A DNA stretch of 6,131 nt from an uncultured Clostridia bacterium (GCA_937900325.1 CALCEX010000217.1:1-6131); one strand, 5' to 3'; counted from the first letter of the stretch, positions 1 to 5,357 are shown. Notes: generated by a model from the sequence alone, not told the origin. Program-made: numbers and translations.

Positions 1-23
1 ACCTTTCGGGTCAGACTGCAATA

Positions 24-32
24 TGGTATATT
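24..32 (+). promoter_or_regulatory. Putative extended -10 promoter of the first gene
   Basis: TG at 24-25, one base, then TATATT at 27-32 fits an extended -10 element (TGnTATAAT, one mismatch). The -35 position, about 4-9, reads TTTCGG and is a poor match. The same TATGGTATA string recurs before the next gene, which supports it modestly. It lies 30 bases before the ATG. Confidence 0.4.
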
Positions 33-62
33 TAGCTCATAAAAAAAGGGAGAATCGGAAAT

Positions 63-635
63 ATGAACGCATTTGCAGTAGTCATATTATTATTGATGGC
101 GGCGTTGGCGCTGCTGGCGCTGATATTCAGCTTTATGGCGGTGCGCGGCAAAAACGGGCCCTGGGGTCTTTTCGCGGCGCTGTTTTCGCTGGGAGCGGGG
201 TTGCTGTTTGCAATATGGCTCGGCAAGACCAACTCCAGCCTTCTCGGAAATTTCACTAAAAAAGATGGAATACTTGGCACAGCGGCGGATTTTGCCTTTA
301 CCGCCGTGATGACGGGCCTTGCGTATTATGCGCTTTGCAGCGTTATGGGCGGTTTCATACGACCGTTGATGAAAAGCGGCAAGCCGAATAATCCTATGTG
401 GCGAATGCTGCTGTATGTGCTGTGTACGGCGCTGGGCATAGCGCTGTTAGGGTATTTCCTCTACATAAGCGCAGCGCATCTTGTGCGCGGCGGCGGTTCC
501 GCGGGAGATGTGGTAATGATAGCCACGGGCATAGTATATCTTCTTAGCGGCGTCATGGGCATTGCCCAGTGGAGAGGCAGGAAGAGGCGCATAGCCCGGG
601 CAAAGGAAAAGGAAACGGGAAAGCCGGCGGCATAA
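63..635 (+). CDS. Small multi-pass membrane protein of unknown function
   Basis: I do not recognise this 190-residue protein. It is strongly hydrophobic, with about five likely membrane segments near residues 4-26, 33-51, 73-96, 113-137 and 147-167. The polar stretch between the second and third segments carries a lysine pair, and a lysine/proline-rich loop lies near residues 101-111. The C-terminal tail from about residue 170 is very basic (RGRKRR followed by more Lys and Arg), which by the positive-inside rule should be cytoplasmic. I see no catalytic or metal-binding motif. The ATG at 63 follows GGGAG at 48-52 with a 10-base gap, a credible ribosome binding site. It appears to be transcribed separately from the next gene, since a good promoter lies between them. 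The reading frame is convincing; the function is unknown. Confidence 0.75.
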   Translation: MNAFAVVILLLMAALALLALIFSFMAVRGKNGPWGLFAALFSLGAGLLFAIWLGKTNSSLLGNFTKKDGILGTAADFAFTAVMTGLAYYALCSVMGGFIRPLMKSGKPNNPMWRMLLYVLCTALGIALLGYFLYISAAHLVRGGGSAGDVVMIATGIVYLLSGVMGIAQWRGRKRRIARAKEKETGKPAA

Positions 636-653
636 TTGTTTATATTTAGTACA

Positions 654-681
654 TTTACTTTTTCCCGGAGTATGGTATAAT
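654..681 (+). promoter_or_regulatory. Promoter of the UPF0316 gene
   Basis: TTTACT (654-659) as -35, a 16-base spacer ending in TGG, and a perfect TATAAT (676-681) as -10 form an extended -10 sigma-A type promoter. Transcription would begin near 688, giving a leader of about 45 bases before the ATG at 733. Confidence 0.7.
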
Positions 682-732
682 AAGCGCTATTCGCCTGAAA
701 AAGCGCGGAACATACTGAAAGGAAGGATACAT

Positions 733-1320
733 ATGCAGGCATTTTTTACATGGTTTGACGCATTCCTGGACAGCGGCAGCTTTTGGGTATATATAGTGAT
801 TTTCTTTGGCAAGGTGCTGGAGGTGTCGCTGTGTACCCTTCGAATAGTGCTGATAAACCGCGGCGAAAGGATAAAGGGGAGCCTGATCGCCATAATCGAG
901 ATAACGCTCTGGCTTATAATCGCCAGCAGCGTACTGGACGGCTGGAAGAATGACATCGGCAAGGCGGTCTCGTATGCACTGGCGTATGCCGGCGGCAACT
1001 ACATAGGATCATGGCTGGATGATATGCTGGCCTTTGGCCTTTCATCGCTACAAATAGTAGTGCCTACGCTCGATGAAACAAAAAAGCTGGCCAACTATCT
1101 GCAAAGTCAGGGCTACGGAGTCACATCCATAGACGTAAAGGGCAAAGACGCCGACAGCCACTATATGCTGATAATGATGATAAAGCGCAAGCTGCTCAAA
1201 TCGGTAATGGCGGAGATACAGCAGACCTGTCCCGCCGCCATGATAACCGTAAGCGACGTAAAAACCGTTCGCGGCGGCTATATGCGTAATACGAAGCAGA
1301 GAAGCTCGGCGAGGAAGTAA
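733..1320 (+). CDS. UPF0316 family membrane protein (DUF5698 + DUF2179)
   Basis: This 195-residue protein matches the UPF0316 family, to which Bacillus subtilis YebE-like proteins belong. The N-terminal half has three membrane segments (about residues 15-38, 49-69 and 76-95) and carries the family signature: an EVSLCTLRIV stretch near residues 30-39, a GER motif after it, then an IIEITLW segment and a tract ending in AYAGGNYIGSW. The C-terminal soluble half (about 105-190) corresponds to DUF2179, a small ligand-binding-like domain also found in YitT-type membrane proteins; here it contains a conserved-looking QSQGYGVTSIDVKGKD stretch. The molecular function is unknown; a membrane sensor or transporter is a guess. 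The ATG at 733 follows AAGGAAGG (719-726) at 6 bases. The gene has its own promoter and a hairpin just after its stop, so it is probably monocistronic. Family assignment is firm; function is not. Confidence 0.88.
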   Translation: MQAFFTWFDAFLDSGSFWVYIVIFFGKVLEVSLCTLRIVLINRGERIKGSLIAIIEITLWLIIASSVLDGWKNDIGKAVSYALAYAGGNYIGSWLDDMLAFGLSSLQIVVPTLDETKKLANYLQSQGYGVTSIDVKGKDADSHYMLIMMIKRKLLKSVMAEIQQTCPAAMITVSDVKTVRGGYMRNTKQRSSARK

Positions 1321-1323
1321 AAC

Positions 1324-1358
1324 GGCAGGGCGGGGTTTCATACTCCGCCCTGTTATCA
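1324..1358 (+). terminator. Hairpin terminator after the UPF0316 gene
   Basis: A 10-base-pair stem, 1326-1335 with 1343-1352 (one G-U pair), closes a 7-base loop. It can extend outward by two more G-U pairs. It starts only a few bases after the stop codon, but the downstream T tract is broken (TTATCATATCT), so termination may be partial. Confidence 0.6.
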
Positions 1359-1403
1359 TATCTAAAAAGCACATCACAAACAATCAATATCGCTTTTTTG
1401 AAT

Positions 1404-1432
1404 TTTACCGCAATGGCTTTTATTGATACAAT
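1404..1432 (+). promoter_or_regulatory. Likely promoter of the reductase operon
   Basis: TTTACC (1404-1409, 4 of 6 match to TTGACA), a 17-base spacer and TACAAT (1427-1432, 5 of 6 match to TATAAT) form a plausible sigma-A promoter. The start point would be near 1439, leaving a leader of about 30 bases that includes the ribosome binding site. I see no clear operator repeat around it. Confidence 0.5.
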
Positions 1433-1456
1433 CAGGTTTGACATTATGCAGTGGTC

Positions 1457-1465
1457 AGGAGAAGG
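1457..1465 (+). promoter_or_regulatory. Ribosome binding site deciding the activase start
   Basis: AGGAGAAGG at 1457-1465 sits 3-11 bases before the ATG at 1469; AGGAG is 7 bases from it. The in-frame GTG at 1451 lies upstream of this motif and would translate through it, so 1469 is the better start. Confidence 0.8.
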
Positions 1466-1468
1466 ATT

Positions 1469-2239
1469 ATGCATTATATAGGATTCGATGTGGGTTCTAC
1501 CTGCACCAAGGCGGCGGTTCTGGATGAACAGGGCAGCCTGGTTTTCAGTAAGGTCGTTCCTACGGGTTGGAACTGCATTGAAACGGCCGGGAGTCTGCTC
1601 GGCGATATTGAGGCGCAGGGTATCCATAAAAAAGAAGCGCGGATAGTCGCCACGGGCTATGGAAGGGTATCCATACCTTTTGCACATAAGACCGTCACGG
1701 AGATCTCGTGCCATGGAAAAGGCGCGGCATGGCTATTCAAAAGCGACGCCTTTACGGTTATAGATATAGGCGGGCAGGATACCAAGATAATCGAGATAAA
1801 GGACGACCGGGTGCAGAACTTTATTATGAACGACAAATGCTCCGCAGGAACCGGACGCTTCCTGGACATAATGGCGGGAACGCTGGGCGTAAGGCTGGAT
1901 GAGCTTTGCGAGCTGGCCCGTCAGAGTCAAAACCATATAAGCATATCATCAATGTGCACGGTGTTCGCGGAGTCCGAGGTGGTGAGCCTTATAGGCCGCG
2001 GCACGAGCAAGGAGGACATCGCATACGGCATAGTGGAGTCCATAGCAAGCAAGGTGTGGGGACAGCTGGGAAGACTCGGGATCAATGGCGGCGACTGTTA
2101 TCTTTCGGGCGGCCTGTGCGAGCTGCCGTTCATACTGGAAATGCTTTCCGAAAAGATAGGCGCGCCTGTAAAAAGCGCTCCTCTTGCGCGCTACGCCGGG
2201 GCGATAGGCGCCGCTCTTTATGCTCAGAATATGAAATAA
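1469..2239 (+). CDS. Acyl-CoA dehydratase activase / ATP-dependent reductase component (YjiL/HgdC type)
   Basis: This 256-residue protein is the ATP-dependent electron donor for enzymes of the 2-hydroxyacyl-CoA dehydratase superfamily. It belongs to the ASKHA ATPase fold. Visible motifs are phosphate loop 1 (GFDVGSTCTK, residues 5-14), the VATGYGR strand (60-66), phosphate loop 2 (DIGGQDTK, 99-106), and an adenosine-side SGGLCELP motif (213-220). The two cysteines that in HgdC-type homodimers share one [4Fe-4S] cluster across the dimer interface are present: C124 in NDKCSAGTGRF and C163 in SSMCTVFAESE. Length agrees with the family (about 255-260). The family cycle is reduction by ferredoxin or flavodoxin, ATP binding, docking on the partner, and transfer of one low-potential electron. 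It is the first gene of the operon, 15 bases before the first reductase gene, so it most likely serves one or both paralogues downstream. Genes of this type are often named yjiL or hgdC; I leave the symbol blank. Confidence 0.95.
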   Translation: MHYIGFDVGSTCTKAAVLDEQGSLVFSKVVPTGWNCIETAGSLLGDIEAQGIHKKEARIVATGYGRVSIPFAHKTVTEISCHGKGAAWLFKSDAFTVIDIGGQDTKIIEIKDDRVQNFIMNDKCSAGTGRFLDIMAGTLGVRLDELCELARQSQNHISISSMCTVFAESEVVSLIGRGTSKEDIAYGIVESIASKVWGQLGRLGINGGDCYLSGGLCELPFILEMLSEKIGAPVKSAPLARYAGAIGAALYAQNMK

Positions 2240-2254
2240 ACCGGAGGATAGAGT

Positions 2255-3409
2255 ATGGAGGAATTAAAACTGCCAGAACGATTTGAGGAATACTCGGAGG
2301 GACGGAAAGCCGGTTTTCTCAGGATGAAGGCGGCAAAGGAAGGCGGACGTAAGGTGGCGGGCTACTTCTGCACATATACCCCGCTGGAGGTGCTGGATGC
2401 TGCGGGCCTGCTTTCGGTGAGCCTTTGCGGCATGAGCAGCGAAACTATCCCGGCAGCGGAAACGGTCCTGCCAAAAAACTTATGCCCCCTTATCAAATCC
2501 AGCTACGGTTTTGCCATTACGGACAAGTGTCCGTATACTTATTGGTCCGATCTGATCATTGGCGAAACCACTTGCGACGGAAAAAAGAAAATGTACGATC
2601 TGCTCGCTCAGCGCAAGAAAATGTACATACTTCAGATACCTCAGGGTATAGACCGCACGTATTCACGCAAGCTCTGGATCAGCGAGATACGCCGATTTAT
2701 CGATTTTATAAGCAGGGAAACCGGCGTTGAAATAACCAACGAGACGCTGCGTAAGGCCGCTGAGAGGCGAAATGAGCTGCGCCGCGCCCGGTCGGAGCTT
2801 ATGGAATTGCAGCGTCTTTCCCCGGTACCGATCTCCGGGCAGAGGCTCTATAAATTCATGGAGGGGCTTAATTTTAATTTTGACATTGAGGAAGCCATAG
2901 CTTCCACCCGCGCCCTTACCGCCGAAATACGCAAGGCATATGAGGAAGCCGGCAATGTAAAAAAAGAAGAAAGGCGTATACTGATCACCGGATGCCCCAT
3001 AGGGGGAGTGCTGGAAAAGGTTGTGGGCGCCATAGAACGCGGCGGCGGCGCCGTCGTATGCTATGAAAACTGCAGCGGCATCAAGGCAGCCCGCTGCTTT
3101 GTGGATACGGAACGGGAGGACATGGCGGAGGCCATTGCCGACGCATATCTCAATATCGGCTGCTCCGTAATGTCGCCTAACACCAGACGGATGGAGAACC
3201 TGCCTGGGCTGATACGGGAATTCGGCGCGGAGGGCGTAATTGACGTGATCCTTCAGACCTGCACAACCTACATGATAGAAACACGGGCTGTCCGCAAGCT
3301 GTGCGAAGGGCTGAACATACCCTATATGTCGCTGGAGACCGATTATTCCCAGGAGGATGCAGGGCAGATCGATACGCGCATATCGGCGTTTATTGAGACG
3401 CTATGCTGA
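2255..3409 (+). CDS. Double-cubane-cluster type anaerobic reductase (YjiM-like, 2-hydroxyacyl-CoA dehydratase superfamily), canonical copy
   Basis: This 384-residue protein closely resembles E. coli YjiM in length and motifs. It carries the N-terminal signature NLCPLIKSSYG (75-85), KCPY (91-94) and GETTCDGKKKMY (103-114), and the C-terminal signatures ITGCPIGG (244-251), YENCSG (270-275), SPNTRR (307-312), ILQTC (332-336) and ETDYSQEDAGQ (361-371). Cysteines in or near conserved motifs are 39, 58, 77, 92, 107, 247, 273, 303 and 336. In the related double-cubane-cluster protein of Carboxydothermus hydrogenoformans an [Fe8S9] cluster, fed by an ATP-dependent reductase, reduces small molecules such as acetylene; the physiological substrate is not known. 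Classical heterodimeric dehydratases share the fold but have different motif wording. A lysine/arginine/glutamate-rich helical linker (about 140-240) separates the two cluster-binding halves. The ATG at 2255 follows GGAGG (2243-2247) at 7 bases. The protein should be cytoplasmic, and the activase just upstream is its expected electron donor. Confidence 0.9.
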   Translation: MEELKLPERFEEYSEGRKAGFLRMKAAKEGGRKVAGYFCTYTPLEVLDAAGLLSVSLCGMSSETIPAAETVLPKNLCPLIKSSYGFAITDKCPYTYWSDLIIGETTCDGKKKMYDLLAQRKKMYILQIPQGIDRTYSRKLWISEIRRFIDFISRETGVEITNETLRKAAERRNELRRARSELMELQRLSPVPISGQRLYKFMEGLNFNFDIEEAIASTRALTAEIRKAYEEAGNVKKEERRILITGCPIGGVLEKVVGAIERGGGAVVCYENCSGIKAARCFVDTEREDMAEAIADAYLNIGCSVMSPNTRRMENLPGLIREFGAEGVIDVILQTCTTYMIETRAVRKLCEGLNIPYMSLETDYSQEDAGQIDTRISAFIETLC

Positions 3410-3642
3410 AAACCAAAGCAAGCTGTGTGGTAGTATCGTTTCCCAATATGACCGCTGCCCTCGCCATGGAGGAGGCGTGCCGGGAGTACGATATTCCGGG
3501 AAGCATCATACCGGTGCCGAACCAGATCACCGCAAGCTGCGGTTTTGCCTGGCGCGCTTCGGCACAGGACAGGCGGGAGATCGAAGATTTTCTCAGAGAA
3601 AAGGGCCTGTCCTTCGGTCAGGTATATACGCTTGAATTATAA
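3403..3642 (+). CDS. DUF3343 family small protein (putative Se/S carrier-like)
   Basis: This 79-residue protein fits DUF3343, a family described as putative selenium/sulfur carrier-like. It has a short beta strand (CVVVSF, 8-13), a helix with the MTAALAMEEACREY stretch (16-29), the family's I-P-V-P strand (36-39), then the hallmark Cys-Gly pair at 46-47 in TASCGFAWR, and a second helix (about 53-67). The hallmark cysteine is the candidate carrier residue; cysteines 8 and 26 are further thiols. The start ATG overlaps the end of the upstream reductase gene by 7 bases, so translation is probably coupled; there is only a weak purine-rich stretch (TTGAGA) before it. The position between two double-cubane-type reductases suggests a role in sulfide or selenide handling, cluster assembly or delivery of a small ligand. 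That role is inference; no DUF3343 protein has an established function that I know of. Confidence 0.85.
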   Translation: MLKTKASCVVVSFPNMTAALAMEEACREYDIPGSIIPVPNQITASCGFAWRASAQDRREIEDFLREKGLSFGQVYTLEL

Positions 3643-3672
3643 CGGTACTTTTTTGAAAGGATCGCAACTTCT

Positions 3673-4866
3673 ATGGAAAGCTTAAAAGATCGCGCTCAGG
3701 AATTGCAGGATATTATGGACGAATTTGCCGGCGCAAAGAAAAATGCCAGCATTTTCGTCAAGGAAGCTTCCGAAAGGGGAGATATCATAATAGGCTCGTT
3801 CTGCCAATATGCCCCTATGGAGATAATCAATGCGGGCGGTATGTACAACGTGCTGCTCTGCGGCTTCAACTATGACCCGCCGATCCCTCTTGCGGAGACC
3901 GAGCTGCCGGCAAATCTTTGCCCGCTTATAAAATCCAGCTATGGCAACATACTCGGCAAGACCTGCCCCTTCGCCTTCTATTCAGATCTTATAGTGGGCG
4001 AGACTACCTGCGACGGCAAGAAAAAGATGTATGAGATGCTTTCGGAGCTAAAGCAGATGCACGTTATTCATCTGCCCAATATCCCTGACCGGGAGCGCTC
4101 GCTGGAAAGCTGGCGGGAGGAGCTGATACGCTTCAGAGAGGCGCTCGAGGAGCGCTTCGGCGTGGAAATAACTGATGAAAAGCTCCGGGAATCCATCCGC
4201 ATACTCAATCAGGAGCGCAGCCAGATGGCGCAGCTTTATGAGCTGGGCAAGCTGGATCCGCCCGCTGCAACCGGAATGCAGATGCGCAGCGTCCTTACGG
4301 CGGAATACTTTATGCTGGATAAGAAAAACAAGCTGGAAAAGACCGAGCGTATGCTCAGGCTGATGAGGGAGCAATGGAAAGACGGAAATGGACCCTATAA
4401 GCCGGATCAGCACCCGCTGCGCATATTGGTCTCCGGCGCGGGCATAGACGGCGTTGTGGATAAGACCCTTGGCGTTATTGAAGAGCTGGGAGCGGCTATC
4501 GTATGCTACGAGGGCTGCTGCGGCATAATGAATATGCGGCGGCCTGTTGATGAAAACCCAAAGACCGATCCCATGACGGCTATCGCGGAGAAATACCTTG
4601 AGGTTCCCTGCGCGGTAATGTCGCCCAATACCCGCCGTTTCGAGCAGCTGCGCACTACCCTTTCGGAATGGAAGGTGGACGGCGTTATCAGCATCACTGT
4701 TCACGCCTGCATTCCGTTTGATGTGGAGAGCAAAACAATAGGAGACATCTGTGCCGAGGAAGGCGTGCCCTTCCTGCATATCCGTACCGACTATTCTCCC
4801 GGGGACGAAGGCCAGCTCCGTACCCGCATAGAGGCGTTCTTAGAGATGCTGGAGGGCGGCAGATAG
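3673..4866 (+). CDS. Double-cubane-cluster type anaerobic reductase (YjiM-like), divergent second copy
   Basis: This 397-residue paralogue of the first reductase keeps the N-terminal cluster signature: NLCPLIKSSYG (81-91), TCPF (97-100) and GETTCDGKKKMY (109-120), plus Cys44 and Cys63. The C-terminal half has drifted. ITGCPIGG becomes VSGAGIDG (253-260), so the cysteine is replaced by Ala256. YENCSG becomes YEGCCG (279-284), ILQTC becomes TVHAC (342-346), and ETDYS becomes RTDYS (371-375). Cys313 and SPNTRR (317-322) are retained. The linker is longer, with a charged region near 216-247. No frameshift or internal stop is present, so the copy looks maintained. It may form a heterodimer with the first copy, as classical dehydratase alpha and beta subunits do, or a separate homodimer with another substrate. 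The start at 3673 follows AAAGG (3656-3660) at 12 bases, longer than usual, and the gap from the DUF3343 gene is 30 bases, so its translation may be weaker or independently set. Confidence 0.9.
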   Translation: MESLKDRAQELQDIMDEFAGAKKNASIFVKEASERGDIIIGSFCQYAPMEIINAGGMYNVLLCGFNYDPPIPLAETELPANLCPLIKSSYGNILGKTCPFAFYSDLIVGETTCDGKKKMYEMLSELKQMHVIHLPNIPDRERSLESWREELIRFREALEERFGVEITDEKLRESIRILNQERSQMAQLYELGKLDPPAATGMQMRSVLTAEYFMLDKKNKLEKTERMLRLMREQWKDGNGPYKPDQHPLRILVSGAGIDGVVDKTLGVIEELGAAIVCYEGCCGIMNMRRPVDENPKTDPMTAIAEKYLEVPCAVMSPNTRRFEQLRTTLSEWKVDGVISITVHACIPFDVESKTIGDICAEEGVPFLHIRTDYSPGDEGQLRTRIEAFLEMLEGGR

Positions 4867-4880
4867 CCGGAAGAAACCTT

Positions 4881-4894
4881 GGGGCCGCGGCCCC
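4881..4894. repeat. 14-base perfect GC-only palindrome
   Basis: GGGGCCGCGGCCCC at 4881-4894 is fully self-complementary. It lies 14 bases after the stop of the second reductase gene. No T tract follows on either strand, so it is not an ordinary intrinsic terminator. It may be part of a larger GC-rich 3' element with the inverted repeat beginning at 4907. Confidence 0.6.
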
Positions 4895-4906
4895 TTAAGC
4901 TTATTC

Positions 4907-4977
4907 CGGTTTTGACGGCACAAGGCGGATCGACCCGAAGGGGCAAGAGAAGACCCCCCGGGGGTGCGTCAAAACCG
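4907..4977. repeat. 71-base imperfect inverted repeat, possible structured RNA element
   Basis: Eleven bases at 4907-4917 (CGGTTTTGACG) are complementary to 4967-4977. With one bulged G at 4918 the stem extends three more pairs (4919-4921 with 4964-4966), for 14 pairs in all. The enclosed 42 bases include a small CCC/GGG hairpin with a GAA or GAAG loop (4934-4943), a purine-rich run, and a CCCCCGGGGG block (4955-4964). No U tract follows directly. It could be an RNA structure in the operon's 3' untranslated region, or a copy of an interspersed repeat. I do not recognise the family. Confidence 0.55.
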
Positions 4978-4997
4978 ATAAAAACCGAAAAAACTCG

Positions 4998-5025
4998 AAA
5001 AAGTGGCTAAAGGCCACTTTTTTTT
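4998..5025 (+). terminator. Intrinsic terminator of the reductase operon
   Basis: The stem 4998-5007 pairs with 5013-5022 around a 5-base loop (core GTGGC/GCCAC) and is followed by an unbroken run of eight T ending at 5025. It is the first conventional terminator after the operon and stands about 130 bases after the last stop codon. The flanking A run means it could also work in reverse. Confidence 0.9.
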
Positions 5026-5033
5026 GAAACGCT

Positions 5034-5061
5034 AAAAAAGCGGCTTTGAAGCCGCTTTTTT
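5034..5061 (-). terminator. Intrinsic terminator of the tRNA-Glu gene
   Basis: The stem 5034-5044 pairs with 5051-5061 around a 6-base loop (core GCGGC/GCCGC). Read on the minus strand it begins four bases after the tRNA CCA and ends in a run of six T. It can act on both strands, insulating the two convergent units. Confidence 0.85.
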
Positions 5062-5065
5062 GTTA

Positions 5066-5141
5066 TGGTACCCGATAGGGGAGTCGAACCCCTGTTCCCG
5101 CCGTGAGAGGGCGGTGTCCTAGGCCACTAGACGAATCGAGC
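5066..5141 (-). tRNA. tRNA-Glu (anticodon CTC)
   Basis: The minus strand folds into a complete 76-base cloverleaf with encoded CCA (5066-5068). It has a 7-pair acceptor stem, a D arm of the GTCTAG...GGAC type usual for tRNA-Glu, an anticodon stem CCGCC/GGCGG with loop CTCTCAC (anticodon CTC), a 4-base variable region, and a T stem AGGGG/CCCCT with loop TTCGACT. The discriminator base is A. Two acceptor pairs are wobbles, G1-U72 and U3-G70, which is less tidy than the G1-C72 I would expect. CTC decodes GAG, and tRNA-Glu also feeds tetrapyrrole synthesis in many bacteria. It has its own promoter and terminator and is a single-gene unit convergent with the reductase operon. Confidence 0.95.
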
Positions 5142-5152
5142 AAGCACAATTT

Positions 5153-5180
5153 ATTATACATATTTCCGGCGTAATGTCAA
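5153..5180 (-). promoter_or_regulatory. Strong promoter of tRNA-Glu
   Basis: On the minus strand a perfect TTGACA (5175-5180), a 16-base spacer and a perfect TATAAT (5153-5158) stand 11 bases before the mature tRNA 5' end. The transcript would begin only a few bases ahead of the tRNA, as is normal for stable RNA genes. Confidence 0.92.
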
Positions 5181-5183
5181 CGC

Positions 5184-5209
5184 TTATTTTGAATAATATA
5201 TTATTTATT
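5184..5209 (-). promoter_or_regulatory. A/T-rich tract, possible UP element of the tRNA promoter
   Basis: Immediately upstream of the tRNA -35 (minus strand) almost every base is A or T, including a perfect 14-base palindrome AATAATATATTATT at 5192-5205. The location fits an UP element that contacts the RNA polymerase alpha subunit. The palindrome could instead bind a regulator of the divergent gene. Confidence 0.45.
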
Positions 5210-5357
5210 CGGATCGAGAGGCTGTATTGCTCATTTTAAGGGATGGTTAATAATTTTTTCACATCGCGGGGTGTACTTTTCCCTGTTTGGGAAGTATCAT
5301 ATCTATTACCGAAATCATTCGGAATGCTGTATCATAAAAGAAAGGCAGAGCGTCGAT
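5210..5357 (+). other. Intergenic leader region before the PAP2 gene
   Basis: This stretch must hold the promoter of the PAP2 gene, but I cannot place it with confidence. TTGCTC (5227-5232) with AATAAT (5249-5254), 16 bases apart, is the best candidate. A 5-4-5 inverted repeat CCGAA-ATCA-TTCGG at 5309-5322 could be a small operator or hairpin. No open frame here looks like a gene. Confidence 0.35.

Noticed and set aside
684..706. Hairpin in the UPF0316 leader (GCGCT with AGCGC)
   Set aside because: Only five pairs around a 13-base loop, with no riboswitch-like features; easily due to chance.
1438..1443. Perfect TTGACA as -35 of the operon promoter
   Set aside because: At 16-18 bases downstream there is only GAAGGA-like sequence and the ribosome binding site; the next TATATA is inside the gene, 31 bases away. 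Taken as chance.
1451..1468. GTG start six codons upstream for the activase
   Set aside because: It would translate through the AGGAG ribosome binding site, while the ATG at 1469 is correctly spaced and gives the family's usual N terminus just before the GFDVGST loop.
4048..4779. Long minus-strand open frame opposite the second reductase
   Set aside because: It lies entirely opposite a gene with clear family motifs, resembles no known family and has no ribosome binding site; it reflects the codon bias of the real gene.
2255..4866. Calling the pair HgdA/HgdB or lactoyl-CoA/phenyllactyl-CoA dehydratase subunits
   Set aside because: The motifs match the YjiM/double-cubane branch, both proteins are more like each other and YjiM than like an alpha/beta dehydratase pair, and the usual CoA-transferase partner is absent. 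A heterodimer is still possible.
4881..4894. GC palindrome as intrinsic terminator
   Set aside because: There is no T tract on either side and no loop; the proper terminator stands at 4998-5025.
5330..5335. TATCAT as -10 of the PAP2 gene with TTACCG as -35
   Set aside because: The transcript would start at or within the ribosome binding site, leaving too short a leader.
5271..5357. Upstream in-frame ATG extending the PAP2 protein by 29 residues
   Set aside because: The extra residues look like translated leader, contain the inverted repeat and the AAAGG ribosome binding site, and have no ribosome binding site of their own.
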